From positions 1 to 64,000 of the forward strand of contig NZ_VXDB01000021.1 in assembly GCF_008711325.1 (NCBI RefSeq): a stretch of 64,000 nucleotides of DNA, in the 5' to 3' direction. A model generated the notes under the pieces. It worked only from the letters and a program-made list of their open reading frames with translations, made no database searches and had not been told where the DNA came from. The stretch is from Roseibium sediminis. Lineage in GTDB: Bacteria > Pseudomonadota > Alphaproteobacteria > Rhizobiales > Stappiaceae. A program made the translations under genes and the position numbers. Each line of letters opens with the position of its first letter. Positions within the stretch are counted from its first letter, which is position 1. Shown in pieces: positions 8,937 through 18,167 of this stretch.

Positions 8937-9983
8937 TTACTCTCCCACTGTTATCAGTTGGCGAGATGCTGCCGAGCGGTACATGGCGTCCAGCACCTCG
9001 GTGACCCGTGCGCCGCATTCGGCATTCGAGGCGTTGATGACGGGTTCTCCGGCACAAAGCTTTGCAAACACCCGCACAGGCAGCGCGCCGTCATAGTCGG
9101 CATCGGCTTGCGTCATCTCGAAGATCTCATCCGTTCCATCTAGACGGTGAAGCGACAGCCGCGCCCGTTCATTGTCGAACAGGATCATGCCTTCCGATCC
9201 GAAGATGCGGATATCCATGTGCATGCCCTTGTGTTTGGGCACCGTTGAAGAACCTGACAACGAGACGGTCGCCCCGTTCGTCGCGCGTCCGATGGCTGCG
9301 TCGTAATAGTCGACGCCGGACTTGGACTTGCCGTCCATGCAGTAGACGCTCTCAAAGGTGATATCAGCCACATAGATGAGCCAGGCGAGCGAATGGGACA
9401 TCTGACCCCAGCCATATCCGCCTGCCTTGGCCGGGTCGGCCCAGGTGGACGCAGGGGGACGGAACATGTGCTCTGCTGTTTCCAGCATGGGCTCTCCGGA
9501 GAACAGGTCTTCCAGCGCTGATCCCATCTGGCATACAGCGTGCCGGACTTCGCCTATCCGGCCAGCTTTTACCCATTCGGCGGCCCTGATCGTGAAGGGG
9601 GTGAAGTTCATGCCGGTGGGCACCAGAACTTCCCGATTGGCGGCCTTGGCCGCGGCAACAATCGCGCGCCCGTCGGCGGCTTTCGTTGCCATCGGCTTTT
9701 CCACCAACACGTGGCACCCGGCCTTGAGCGCTGCAACAGCAGGGCCGGTATGGGCCGTATGGGGCGTTGACACCATGACGCCGTCGAGGTTCTCGCGGGC
9801 CAGCATGTCATCAAGGTTCTGATAGCGCGCATTGATGCCGAACTTTTCACCGACCGCGTCAAGACGTTCGGCATCAAGATCGCAGATCGCAACCACATCC
9901 GCCTCGCTGGAGGCCTGAATGGTCGGGATGTGATTGAACGTTGCCCACCAGCCGGTGCCAACGACTCCAATGCGCGCGGTCAT
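8937..9983 (-). CDS. Gfo/Idh/MocA family NAD(P)-dependent oxidoreductase
   Basis: Predicted 348 aa with an N-terminal Rossmann fold (GVVGTGWWA at residues 6-14) and the family EKP motif (VLVEKPMATKAADGRAI), whose Lys takes part in catalysis. A C-terminal alpha/beta substrate domain follows. The start is ATG 9983, directly after the regulator stop (TGACATG). An upstream in-frame extension has no ribosome site and lies inside the regulator gene. It likely oxidises a sugar, sugar acid or cyclitol imported by the adjacent ABC system. Confidence 0.9.
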   Translation of the reverse strand: MTARIGVVGTGWWATFNHIPTIQASSEADVVAICDLDAERLDAVGEKFGINARYQNLDDMLARENLDGVMVSTPHTAHTGPAVAALKAGCHVLVEKPMATKAADGRAIVAAAKAANREVLVPTGMNFTPFTIRAAEWVKAGRIGEVRHAVCQMGSALEDLFSGEPMLETAEHMFRPPASTWADPAKAGGYGWGQMSHSLAWLIYVADITFESVYCMDGKSKSGVDYYDAAIGRATNGATVSLSGSSTVPKHKGMHMDIRIFGSEGMILFDNERARLSLHRLDGTDEIFEMTQADADYDGALPVRVFAKLCAGEPVINASNAECGARVTEVLDAMYRSAASRQLITVGE

Positions 9984-9984
9984 G

Positions 9985-10713
9985 TCAGTCCTCCTCCAGA
10001 TCCTGTGCGACGGTCGAGTGGTAGACGTTCTGCATGTGCCTTTCGGCAGCCTGGGCTGCCGCTTCCGGATCTCGTGCCTTGAGGGCATCAAGCAGGGCGC
10101 GATGATCCTTGAGGCTTTGCTCCAGCACCATGCTGTTTTCCGAAGCCCGCCGTCTGAACTCCAACCCAAGCGAATTCAGGCTTTCGCCAATCCGCTTGAG
10201 AAATGCGTTGCCGGAGCCGATCCAGATCAGCTCGTGAAACTTGAAGTCGGAAACGCGGAAAGCCTTGGGATCGGACAAGGTGTTTTTCTGCTCGTCCAGA
10301 ATGGCTTCCAGCAGATTGAGCTGTTCGTCCGACATGTTCTTGGCCGCGCGCCGTGCGACATCTCCTTCGATCAGCGATCTGGCGTCGTAGAGTTCGCGAA
10401 TGTTCATGTCTTCCAGTGCCAGGAAGAACCGGATTGGCCCGAGAAGGGCATCGCCGTCCAGTCGGCTGATATAGGCGCCTCCGCCCTGACGCGACTTGAT
10501 CACGCCAAGGATCGACAGGCCGCGAATGGCCTCGCGCACCGAGGGGCGGGACACGTTCAACATTTCAGCCAGATCCCGTTCGGGCGGGATCTGATCACCC
10601 GGCTTGAGCGCACGGGATGTCACCATCTCCAGAATTCTCTTGGCCACCATTTCCGCAACTGATTGCCGCTCAATCGGTGCTTCCGCGCGGAAGGCGGATT
10701 GCCACTCGTTCAT
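9985..10713 (-). CDS. FadR-subfamily GntR transcriptional regulator
   Basis: Predicted 242 aa: winged helix-turn-helix at about 18-85 (PPERDLAEMLNVSRPSVREAIRGL) and an all-helical FCD ligand-binding domain after it. The start is ATG 10713 in a TGATG overlap with the permease stop, with GGAG 8 nt upstream; the GTG at 10716 is less well placed. It sits inside the transporter/enzyme operon, so it most likely senses the transported sugar acid or a catabolite. A box of FadR/PdhR type (ATTGGT-CAG-GCCAAA) lies at 17331-17345 in the divergent promoter of the same locus and is a plausible target. Confidence 0.9.
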   Translation of the reverse strand: MNEWQSAFRAEAPIERQSVAEMVAKRILEMVTSRALKPGDQIPPERDLAEMLNVSRPSVREAIRGLSILGVIKSRQGGGAYISRLDGDALLGPIRFFLALEDMNIRELYDARSLIEGDVARRAAKNMSDEQLNLLEAILDEQKNTLSDPKAFRVSDFKFHELIWIGSGNAFLKRIGESLNSLGLEFRRRASENSMVLEQSLKDHRALLDALKARDPEAAAQAAERHMQNVYHSTVAQDLEED

Positions 10714-11687
10714 CACGAGGTCTCCTTTTTTTCCGGGGTACCGGCATGCGCCAAAATTGCCTTCAGATTGAACCGCGGAGCCACAACCGATGCGACAAGC
10801 AGAATGCCGATTACTCCTGTCTGGATATGCCCGGTTATGTTGAGCAAAGCCATCCCGTTTCGAAGGCTGAGAACGATCAGGATGGCGAGGAAGGTTCCTA
10901 CTAGTGTGCCAGAGCCGCCGAAGATGCTGACGCCGCCAAGCAGCACAATGGTGATGATGTCGAGTTCAAATCCAAAGGCCACATCGCCGCGAACCGCGCC
11001 AACGCGGGCCGCATAAAGAAGTCCGGCAAGGGCTGCAATCAAGCCTGAGGCCATGAACAGGATCTGCTTGTGGCGGGCGGTGTCGATGCCGGCAAAGTCC
11101 GCGACGGCCTTGTTTGTGCCAATGACGTAGGTCTTCCGCCCGAAGCCGGTCTTCTGCAGCACGACATAGAGGAACAGGAAAAGCAGCAGGAAGAGGATGA
11201 GAGCGAGGGGAATCGGCCCGATCAATCCTTGCTGTCCCAAAGCATCGAACCAGTCCGGAAAGTCGGTGATGCCGCGATCTTCTACGAGAACCCGCGCAAG
11301 GCCACGAAAGCCGATAAGGGTCGCAAGCGTAACGACAAGTGATGGCAGGCCGACCCGGGCGATGAAATAGCCATTGAGAGCGCCGCCAGCACATCCAATC
11401 AGGAGTACAATAATGCAGGCAAGCGCGGCGGGCGTGCCCTGATCGACCATCCAGCCAAAGGCGCAGGCGGCAAGCCCCATCATGGAGCCAACGGAAAGAT
11501 CAATTTCCCCGTTGATGATGATGAAGGTCATGATCAGCGAGACGATGATCTTCTCGACCGAAAGCTGGAACAGGTTGATCTGGTTCGAAAGGGTCAGGAA
11601 TTCCGGTGACAGACTGGAATTGGCAATCAGGATGAGAACGAGCACACCGAACAGGAAACCTTCCCAGCTCTTGAATTTGCTAAGCAT
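10713..11687 (-). CDS. Sugar ABC transporter permease (RbsC/RhaQ type)
   Basis: Predicted 324 aa, highly hydrophobic with about 8-10 membrane segments, of the BPD_transp_2 family ([13 protein letters not shown] and [14 protein letters not shown] are typical stretches). The start is ATG 11687, preceded by GGAGG at 9 nt. It is the second of two permease genes and probably forms a heterodimeric channel with the product of 11689-12744. Confidence 0.92.
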   Translation of the reverse strand: MLSKFKSWEGFLFGVLVLILIANSSLSPEFLTLSNQINLFQLSVEKIIVSLIMTFIIINGEIDLSVGSMMGLAACAFGWMVDQGTPAALACIIVLLIGCAGGALNGYFIARVGLPSLVVTLATLIGFRGLARVLVEDRGITDFPDWFDALGQQGLIGPIPLALILFLLLFLFLYVVLQKTGFGRKTYVIGTNKAVADFAGIDTARHKQILFMASGLIAALAGLLYAARVGAVRGDVAFGFELDIITIVLLGGVSIFGGSGTLVGTFLAILIVLSLRNGMALLNITGHIQTGVIGILLVASVVAPRFNLKAILAHAGTPEKKETS

Positions 11688-11688
11688 G

Positions 11689-12744
11689 TCAGCGCGCCTC
11701 CCCATCAAGAACAGAGGTTTTTTCAGGGATTGGATCGGACTTGGGACGCTTGCGCCGGAGTGAAATAAATCTTCGCATCAACACTGCATCCGCTGCGACC
11801 GAGAGCAGGATGAGAGCACCGAGCACCGCTTCGCGCCAGAACTCACTGACGAGCTGCCAGCGAACGAGGCTGGTCTCAATGACGTCAACCAGAATTGCAC
11901 CGATCAGCGCGCCGATAACCGTTCCCGATCCGCCGAAAATATTGACACCCCCAACGACCGACGCAGCCACGGACTTCAGTTCAAACCCGAGCCCCGCAAC
12001 AACGGTGATCGTGCCGAACCGGGCGAGGAACATGAAACCGCCAAGGCCCGCCAAGGCGCCGGATAGAACGAACGCAACAAAGACTGTCTTGTGAATGTTG
12101 ATGCCGGCCATCTCGGCCGCTTCCGGATTGGAGCCGATGGCATAGAGCTTGCGCGCAGCGTTGAGGCGGGTAAGCGCCAGATGCACGATCAACACGACGA
12201 TAACCGCCGCCACGAATGCCGCCCGGAACTGCATCTGGCCGATGCTGAAGAGGACGGTGTTGGGGAATTCCACCAACCACTGTGGAAGGTTGGAAGTCGT
12301 TATGGATTTGGCATCGGAATACTCTACCAGAACCGAGCGGAAGAGGGCCATTGTGCCAAGCGTCACGATGATGGAAGGCACGCGCACGAAGGCCACGAGT
12401 ACCCCGTTGATTGCGCCAAAGCAGGCTCCAATCGTGATCGAATAGAGAACCAGAGGAACAGGGCCGAGATCCGGATTGTTGGTCACAAGGCTTCCGGTGG
12501 CGAAAGCGACGAAGCCGAGAATGGAGCCAATGGAGAGGTCAATGTTCCGCGTGATGATGACAAGCGTCTGGGCTGTCGCGATCAACGCCATGATCGCAAC
12601 GGAGCTTGAAATGCGGTTGAACAGCCGTCCGTTCAGATAATTCGGAATGACGAGGGAAAAGAACAGGAGGATGACCAGAAGAACGGCCAGAAGTGCCAGA
12701 ATACGCAGCGTTTGCGGGCTGAGTTTTTCCATCATGCGTGTCAT
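11689..12744 (-). CDS. Sugar ABC transporter permease (RbsC/RhaP type)
   Basis: Predicted 351 aa, multi-spanning, with [13 protein letters not shown] and [14 protein letters not shown], the same conserved stretches as the neighbouring permease. The ATG at 12744 overlaps the stop of the ATPase gene as TGATG; the in-frame GTG at 12747 is an alternative. It is the inner-membrane channel subunit of the importer. Confidence 0.92.
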   Translation of the reverse strand: MTRMMEKLSPQTLRILALLAVLLVILLFFSLVIPNYLNGRLFNRISSSVAIMALIATAQTLVIITRNIDLSIGSILGFVAFATGSLVTNNPDLGPVPLVLYSITIGACFGAINGVLVAFVRVPSIIVTLGTMALFRSVLVEYSDAKSITTSNLPQWLVEFPNTVLFSIGQMQFRAAFVAAVIVVLIVHLALTRLNAARKLYAIGSNPEAAEMAGINIHKTVFVAFVLSGALAGLGGFMFLARFGTITVVAGLGFELKSVAASVVGGVNIFGGSGTVIGALIGAILVDVIETSLVRWQLVSEFWREAVLGALILLSVAADAVLMRRFISLRRKRPKSDPIPEKTSVLDGEAR

Positions 12745-14252
12745 CACGACGCCTCCCGCAGGTTCTGCTGACCTGTCGCCAGCGCCATGATTTTCTCTTG
12801 CGTGGCGTTTTCGCTTGCGATCACGCCCATCTGCCGTCCTTCCCGCATGACCAGGTTGCGGTCGCCAAGAGCCATTACTTCCGGCAAGTCGGAGGAAATC
12901 ACCAACGCCGCACCGCCTGCCTTGGCGAACTCGCGGATCAATTCGTGCACCTCGGCCTTGGCACCAACGTCGATGCCTCGGGTGGGCTCGTCAAAAATGA
13001 GAATTTCCGGCTCCATGTTGAGCCACTTCGCCAGCATCACCTTCTGCTGGTTGCCGCCGGACAGGGTGCCGACGGCAATGTCGACATTCGGCGTGCGAAT
13101 GTTCAGCCGCTTGCGAAATGCTTCGGCAACGTTGCGTTCCTCGGCGCGATCCAGAAGCCCGAAGCGCCGGAGGAATTTTCCAAGCGTTGCAAGGCTGGTG
13201 TTCGACTGGATGGACATGGGCATCGCGAGGCCAAGCTTGCGCCTGTCCTCGGACACATAGGCAATGCCGATATCCATCGCCTGTTTTGGATGCCTGATCT
13301 CGACAGCAGTGCCGTTGACCTCAATGGTCCCGCGGGTGGCGGGCTTGACGCCAAACAGGGCCAGCGCAACATCGGTTCGCCGTGCGCCGACAAGGCCGGA
13401 GAAACAAAGCACTTCGCCCTTGTGAAGGTCGAAGTTCACGCCTTCGAAAACGTCATCAACGGCGAGATTGCGAACCTTCAGCGCGACCGTGTCCGTTGCT
13501 GTGCCGGGGATCTTTGCAAAGTAGTTGCCCACATCCCGGCCAACCATCTCGGCAATCATCAGATCGGCGGTGGTCTCGGAAATCGGGCGGGTGGAAATAT
13601 GCCCGCCATCACGGATGACGGTCACCCGGTCGGCAATCTCGAAAATCTCCTCCAACCGGTGAGAGATATAGACGACGGCCACGCCTTCCTGCGCCAGTGT
13701 CTTGGCGATCCGCCGGAGCTGGGAGGCTTCATAGGCGGAAAGGGAGGCGGTCGGTTCGTCCATGATGAGGACACGCACGTCTTCGCTGAGGGCGCGGGCG
13801 ATCTCCACGATCTGCTGTTCGGCAAGCGTCAGTCCGCTGGCGGCAAGCTCGACGTCAAGTGACATGCCGAGGCGCGTAACCAGTGCTCTTGCTGCCTGCC
13901 GCTGTTGGGTCGGTTTGAGAAACAGTCCCTTGTTGCGGGCGCTGATGAAGATGTTTTCGGCGACGTCCAGATCAGGAAACACCATCGGTTCCTGATACAT
14001 CGCCGCAATGCCTGCTTCCCTTGCCGCCTGTGTGCCGGAAAGCGTCCTTGCTTGTCCATCGATACGGATCTCTCCGCTCGTTGGCTTGTGAACGCCGGTC
14101 ATGATCTTGATCATGGTCGACTTGCCGGCACCATTCTCGCCGACGATGGCGTGCACTTCGCCAGCCTTCAGTTCCAGCGACATGTTCTTGAGCGCATGGG
14201 TCATCTCGAAGGACTTGGAGATGTCCAGCAGTTCCAGAATGGTCTCGGCCAT
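12744..14252 (-). CDS. Sugar ABC transporter ATP-binding protein with two ATPase domains (RbsA/RhaT type)
   Basis: Predicted 502 aa with two nucleotide-binding domains. The first has Walker A GENGAGKST, signature LTLAEQQIVEIARAL and Walker B VLIMDEPTASL. The second has a degenerate P-loop region (GLVGARRTD), as usual for this class, with signature LSGGNQQKVMLAKW and Walker B ILIFDEPTRGID. It powers import of a monosaccharide or related compound with the two permeases and the binding protein. Confidence 0.94.
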   Translation of the reverse strand: MAETILELLDISKSFEMTHALKNMSLELKAGEVHAIVGENGAGKSTMIKIMTGVHKPTSGEIRIDGQARTLSGTQAAREAGIAAMYQEPMVFPDLDVAENIFISARNKGLFLKPTQQRQAARALVTRLGMSLDVELAASGLTLAEQQIVEIARALSEDVRVLIMDEPTASLSAYEASQLRRIAKTLAQEGVAVVYISHRLEEIFEIADRVTVIRDGGHISTRPISETTADLMIAEMVGRDVGNYFAKIPGTATDTVALKVRNLAVDDVFEGVNFDLHKGEVLCFSGLVGARRTDVALALFGVKPATRGTIEVNGTAVEIRHPKQAMDIGIAYVSEDRRKLGLAMPMSIQSNTSLATLGKFLRRFGLLDRAEERNVAEAFRKRLNIRTPNVDIAVGTLSGGNQQKVMLAKWLNMEPEILIFDEPTRGIDVGAKAEVHELIREFAKAGGAALVISSDLPEVMALGDRNLVMREGRQMGVIASENATQEKIMALATGQQNLREAS

Positions 14253-14304
14253 TTAATGCTCCGGCGAGTGAAGACGGGCGGCGAGCCACCCGTCTCTGCT
14301 GCAT

Positions 14305-15345
14305 TTACTTCGCGGCGGCTTCCACGTTGCCCTTGTTGTAGACCGTGAACGGCCCCATCAGGATGCGCTTGGCGCCTTCGCGGCCCGGATCTGCCTCGAT
14401 GGTGTAGTCGCCCATACGTCCGGCATGGAAGCTCTCACCGATCTCACCCTTCAGCTGGCCGGTGGCCATGCCATAGGCAGTGAAGTAGGTGAGGTAGCCG
14501 AGATCCCGGAAGTCCCAGAGCGCGAACTCTGGCGCGCAGCCATTCATGGTGTAGCTGACCATTTCAGACGGCAGGCCAAGGCCGGAGACCTTCACCTTGT
14601 CGCAGAGACCCTCATCCTGCATCGCCTTTGCCGAGGCCTGAATGCCGACGGTGGTCGGAGACATGATCAGGCCAAGGTTCGGATGCTGGTCGACCAGCGA
14701 GAGTGCACGGTTGTAGCTGACTTCGGCCTGATCATCGCCGTAGACAACGTCGACGAGCTTGATGTCGGCATACTTGGCGCCCTTGAGGGCTTCCTGCATG
14801 CTCGCAATCCAGGCGTTCTGGTTGGCTGCATCCGGCGTTGCGGAAAGAACCGCCATCTCGCCCTTGCCGCCAAGGATCGAGTGGGCCATGTCGGCCATCA
14901 CAGTGCCAATGGAGCCGAAATCGACCTGAGCGACGAAGACATCTTCTCCGTTGCCGCTCGGGATCGGGCTGTCCCATGTCACGATCTTGGTGCCCGCAGC
15001 CTTGGCAGCTTCGGCGGCCGGAACAATCTGGTCACCAGCATTGTTGGAAAGCATGACCGCGCCCTGGCCCTGTGTGGCCGAGGTGGTCATGATTTCGATC
15101 TGTCCGGCAACGGAGTTTTCCGGTGTCGGGCCAACGAACAGGAGTTCGCCCGGATTGGCGAGTTCCTTGTGCGCCTCCTGAGCGCCTTCGTTCGCCTGAT
15201 CAAAGACCAGAATGCCAAGGAATTTCGGCAGGAGGACAAGGTTCGTTTCCTTGCCTCCTTCGAGCTTGATCGCGTCGGCTTGAGCGAAGCTTGCACAGGT
15301 CAGCATGAGCATCGCGCCGAGGCTCAGTGATTTCAATGAACCCAT
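14305..15345 (-). CDS. Sugar ABC transporter substrate-binding protein (RhaS-like)
   Basis: Predicted 346 aa, with signal peptide [20 protein letters not shown] ending at AQA. The mature protein has the Peripla_BP_4 fold of ribose/rhamnose binding proteins. The start is ATG 15345 with a strong ribosome site (GGAGGAGGAGAAT-ATG). It is the first gene of the transporter operon, and the 178 bp upstream (15346-15523) should carry its promoter. I see no convincing operator there. Pairing with rhaM suggests L-rhamnose or a similar deoxy-sugar as ligand, which is inference. Confidence 0.9.
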   Translation of the reverse strand: MGSLKSLSLGAMLMLTCASFAQADAIKLEGGKETNLVLLPKFLGILVFDQANEGAQEAHKELANPGELLFVGPTPENSVAGQIEIMTTSATQGQGAVMLSNNAGDQIVPAAEAAKAAGTKIVTWDSPIPSGNGEDVFVAQVDFGSIGTVMADMAHSILGGKGEMAVLSATPDAANQNAWIASMQEALKGAKYADIKLVDVVYGDDQAEVSYNRALSLVDQHPNLGLIMSPTTVGIQASAKAMQDEGLCDKVKVSGLGLPSEMVSYTMNGCAPEFALWDFRDLGYLTYFTAYGMATGQLKGEIGESFHAGRMGDYTIEADPGREGAKRILMGPFTVYNKGNVEAAAK

Positions 15346-15523
15346 ATTCTCCTCCTCCAATTCAAACACTTACTCGCAGCACGTCTCATTCATTGCCGCG
15401 ATGCGTTTCGCAGACCTGCAGCCATCCTCCCGGCTGCTCGTGTCTCCGATCTCTTGCTGCGACCCCAAACCATGAGAGGTCGCAAAGGTGGTTTCCGGCA
15501 TTGCGCCGGTGGACAGCCGTTGT

Positions 15524-16486
15524 TCAGTATCCCGGTACCGGTTTGCGTGGCAGCTGGCCGGAAAGGGCACGAGTGATGTCTTCAGCGACGAGGGATTGCA
15601 GGCGGTCTATGGCCGCACCCGAATACCAGGCCGCATGTGGGGTAATCAGACAGTTCGGCGCTTGCCGAAGCGGGGAATCTGCCGGAAGCGGTTCGCTCTG
15701 GAACACATCCAGCGCGGCCCCTGCGATGACGCCATCCTCCAGCGCCTTGGCCAGATCCTCCTCGACAATCAGCTGGCCCCTTGCGGAGTTCACGATCATC
15801 GCGTGAGGCTGCATCTTCGGGAAGGCGGTCGCATTGAAGAAACCGGTTGTTTGCGAGGTCGCCGGGGCGTGCAAGGAAATGATATCTGCGGTCTTGAGCA
15901 GGTCATCTGATGTGCACAGCTCTACTCCAATTGCTGCCGCATCATCGGCTGTCAGCCCCGGATCCGAGGCAATGAATCTGAAGCCAAATCCTTTAAGCCG
16001 GGATTTGACGGCCCGTCCGATCTGTCCAAGCCCGAAGAAGCCGACGACGGTTTCCCTGAACGGTTTCAACGGACGGGCATTGGCAACAGCTGCCCACTCG
16101 CCGCGCCTGACAGAGGCATCCAGCGGAACGAGTTTGCGCAGGAGCGCAAGAACAGCTGCGGCTGTGTGATCGGCGACTTCGTCAACGCAATAGTCGGGCA
16201 CATATCCAACCTTCAGGCCGGCTGCAGCGGCGGCCTTGAGGTCGATGTTGTCGTATCCAACGCCATAGCGGATGATCGTCGCGCCCTGCTTAACGGCGGC
16301 AGCGGATTTTGGCCCGAATTTGGCGAATTGCACGGCCACGACGTCGGCTCCGGCGACAACCGCAGCAATGTCCTCGTCGGACCGGCATTGATGCGCGGTA
16401 AAGTCGGCGCAGCCATTGGTCGCCGCCGTTTGCTCAAACGACACCGTGGGAAATGTGTAGTCGGTGACAATGACTTTCTTTGTCAT
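15524..16486 (-). CDS. D-2-hydroxyacid dehydrogenase family protein (NAD-dependent)
   Basis: Predicted 320 aa. The Rossmann motif is GLGQIGRAVKSRLKGFGF. The catalytic Arg, Glu and His are in NSARGQLIVEEDL, DVFQSEPLP and LITPHAAWYS. The family reversibly oxidises D-2-hydroxy acids or reduces 2-keto acids. ATG 16486 overlaps the stop of the upstream decarboxylase-like gene by 4 bp. In a sugar-acid pathway it could reduce or oxidise a 2-keto-3-deoxy acid or glyoxylate-type product; the substrate is unknown. Confidence 0.9.
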   Translation of the reverse strand: MTKKVIVTDYTFPTVSFEQTAATNGCADFTAHQCRSDEDIAAVVAGADVVAVQFAKFGPKSAAAVKQGATIIRYGVGYDNIDLKAAAAAGLKVGYVPDYCVDEVADHTAAAVLALLRKLVPLDASVRRGEWAAVANARPLKPFRETVVGFFGLGQIGRAVKSRLKGFGFRFIASDPGLTADDAAAIGVELCTSDDLLKTADIISLHAPATSQTTGFFNATAFPKMQPHAMIVNSARGQLIVEEDLAKALEDGVIAGAALDVFQSEPLPADSPLRQAPNCLITPHAAWYSGAAIDRLQSLVAEDITRALSGQLPRKPVPGY

Positions 16487-17265
16487 TTTTCCTCTCCCAG
16501 GTAGTCGTGAATGATCTCGCCCGGCACCAGGGTGAAGTCGGCCCGCCAGTAAATCCCTTGCAGGGTGTCCTGAACCGGCAGTCGATAGACGGGTAGCTGC
16601 GCATTCGGGCGCAGTTCCATGGTCGCTGGTCCCGCCCATGCTTCGTGCACCGTCACATCCGCGAGGCGGCGGCTGGTGATCTGGCGGATGGCAGGAGTGC
16701 CGTCGATGTGATCGACCGCCTTGAGGTTCAAGTTGGTGGCGAAGTCGAAGTAAGGGGCCAAATCCGTCGGTGCAATCTGGCGCTGCTTGTAGGCCATCGT
16801 GCCGGTGATAACGTCTATTCCGTTACGTTCGACAGTGCCGACGATCAGATCGCCCCGGAATTCGAGCGATGGCTTTCCCAGCTTCTTGGGCTGGCCGTGA
16901 ATTTCCCGCCCGTGCGTCACGCCCACGTCGGATGAAAGCACGAGATAGGGGGAATAGGCACCAGAGCGATCAGCTAGTCGCGCACCGAACATGACATTGG
17001 CTTCCGAATAGGGGCCAAGCCAGTCCGTGTCGTTCATTTTGTAGATGTGAACGCAGGCAACATCACCGACCGGCTGCAAGGGAGGAGGCAGCAGAAAGGC
17101 CATCGCCTCGGGGTCTGTGCGCCAATAGATCGTCAGGATCTCGGCGTTGCGAAAGCGAAAGGGAAACGGCGGGATCATTGGCGCATCCCAGGGCGTGGAA
17201 AACCCGCCACTGCAGATGTCAGCCAAAGTCGGTCGCTCAAGTCCGTAGCGCATACGGTCGCTCAT
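16483..17265 (-). CDS. Acetoacetate decarboxylase (ADC) family protein
   Basis: Predicted 260 aa. The motif REIHGQPKKLGKPSLEF holds the two adjacent lysines of ADC, one of which forms the Schiff base in true decarboxylases. ADC-fold relatives also act as aldolase-dehydratases or lactonases, so decarboxylation is not assured. It is the first gene of a two-gene operon reading away from the SDR at 17377, with an operator-like sequence between them. Confidence 0.85.
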   Translation of the reverse strand: MSDRMRYGLERPTLADICSGGFSTPWDAPMIPPFPFRFRNAEILTIYWRTDPEAMAFLLPPPLQPVGDVACVHIYKMNDTDWLGPYSEANVMFGARLADRSGAYSPYLVLSSDVGVTHGREIHGQPKKLGKPSLEFRGDLIVGTVERNGIDVITGTMAYKQRQIAPTDLAPYFDFATNLNLKAVDHIDGTPAIRQITSRRLADVTVHEAWAGPATMELRPNAQLPVYRLPVQDTLQGIYWRADFTLVPGEIIHDYLGEEK

Positions 17266-17322
17266 GAAATCCCCTCCCCAAGGCTCGCCTGATAGGTTTT
17301 GACAACCAATCAGAATTGCCTT

Positions 17323-17344
17323 ACCAAATAATTGGTCAGGCCAA
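17323..17344. promoter_or_regulatory. Operator candidate for FadR-type regulator in divergent promoter
   Basis: Two overlapping inverted repeats lie between the ADC-family gene and the SDR gene: ACCAA-ATAA-TTGGT (17323-17336) and TTGGT-CAG-GCCAA (17332-17344). The second, read as ATTGGT-CAG-GCCAAA, differs at only two positions from the ATTGGTnnnACCAAT boxes bound by PdhR/FadR-type GntR regulators. The locus encodes one such regulator at 9985-10713. Nearby TTGACA-like sequence (17299-17304) may belong to the rightward promoter. Confidence 0.5.
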
Positions 17345-17376
17345 ATAATCAGATGACGTGGAGGAAATCAACCCCG

Positions 17377-18141
17377 ATGTTCAACCTTTCTTCGATCGAC
17401 GTGCCGGACCTTACCGGCAAGACAGTGCTTGTTTCCGGAGCAAAACGCGGCATCGGTGCAGTGCTGGCCGGACTTCTGACAGCAAGGGGGGCTGAGGTTT
17501 ATGCAGGTGTCCAGGGAGATCCCGAAAGCGAGTGGGCTCAACATCTCGCTCGCTCTCAAGTGGTTCAAATGGACGTCACTGATCCAGCTGCCGTCAAAGC
17601 GGTGATGGAACGGATCGAGCAGGAGTCGGGCAAACTGGATGCGCTGGTCAACAACGCAGGCGTCATTTCGCCGATCGGGCATATCGATACACTCGACACA
17701 GATGCGTTTCGCAGCGCCTTTGACGTGAATGCGCTTGCGCTTCATCGCGTGACCTGCGCCGCGCTCCCGCTGTTGCGCAAGTCGCGCGGGGTTGTTGTCA
17801 ATGCCGGAACAGGGGCTGCAACCACCCCGATGGAAGGCTGGACAGCCTATTGCAGCTCGAAAGCCGCAGCCCGCATGCTGACACTGATGTTTGCCAAGGA
17901 CCTTTCCGAGAGCGGGGTCCAGTTCTTCTTCCTCGGAATACCGCCAACTGATACCAACATGCAGGGCGAGATCCGGGTGGCTGGTCTCAATCCGATCAGC
18001 AAGATCGCAAAGTCTGACCTTGTTGACCCCAAGGTTCCCGCGAGTGTCATGGCGTGGCTATGTGGCCCCGAAGCGAGGAACTTGACCGACGTGACGATTG
18101 ATGTGCGGGATGATTTCTTCAAGGCCATGATGACGCTTTGA
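17377..18141 (+). CDS. Short-chain dehydrogenase/reductase (SDR)
   Basis: Predicted 254 aa. The NAD(P)-binding glycine motif is VSGAKRGIG, followed by NNAGV, and the catalytic Tyr-x3-Lys is AYCSSK. The usual catalytic Ser is not obvious: the aligned stretch VVNAGTGAATT has Thr instead, which may alter or weaken activity. ATG 17377 was chosen because upstream in-frame starts fall in the operator region; GGAGGAAA lies about 13 nt upstream, a long spacing. It is followed 26 bp later by the enolase-superfamily gene and probably oxidises a hydroxyl of the same sugar-acid substrate. Confidence 0.88.
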   Translation: MFNLSSIDVPDLTGKTVLVSGAKRGIGAVLAGLLTARGAEVYAGVQGDPESEWAQHLARSQVVQMDVTDPAAVKAVMERIEQESGKLDALVNNAGVISPIGHIDTLDTDAFRSAFDVNALALHRVTCAALPLLRKSRGVVVNAGTGAATTPMEGWTAYCSSKAAARMLTLMFAKDLSESGVQFFFLGIPPTDTNMQGEIRVAGLNPISKIAKSDLVDPKVPASVMAWLCGPEARNLTDVTIDVRDDFFKAMMTL

Positions 18142-18167
18142 GCGCGAACGGGTGGAGCAGCAGGACG

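Noticed and set aside
12738..13862. Long plus-strand frame opposite the two-domain ATPase
   Set aside because: It mirrors the strongly conserved ATPase; its product is His/Asn/Asp-rich without domain features.
15346..15523. Searched for a FadR-type box in the binding-protein promoter
   Set aside because: No TTGGT-n-CCAA-like palindrome was found; only GC-rich partial repeats.
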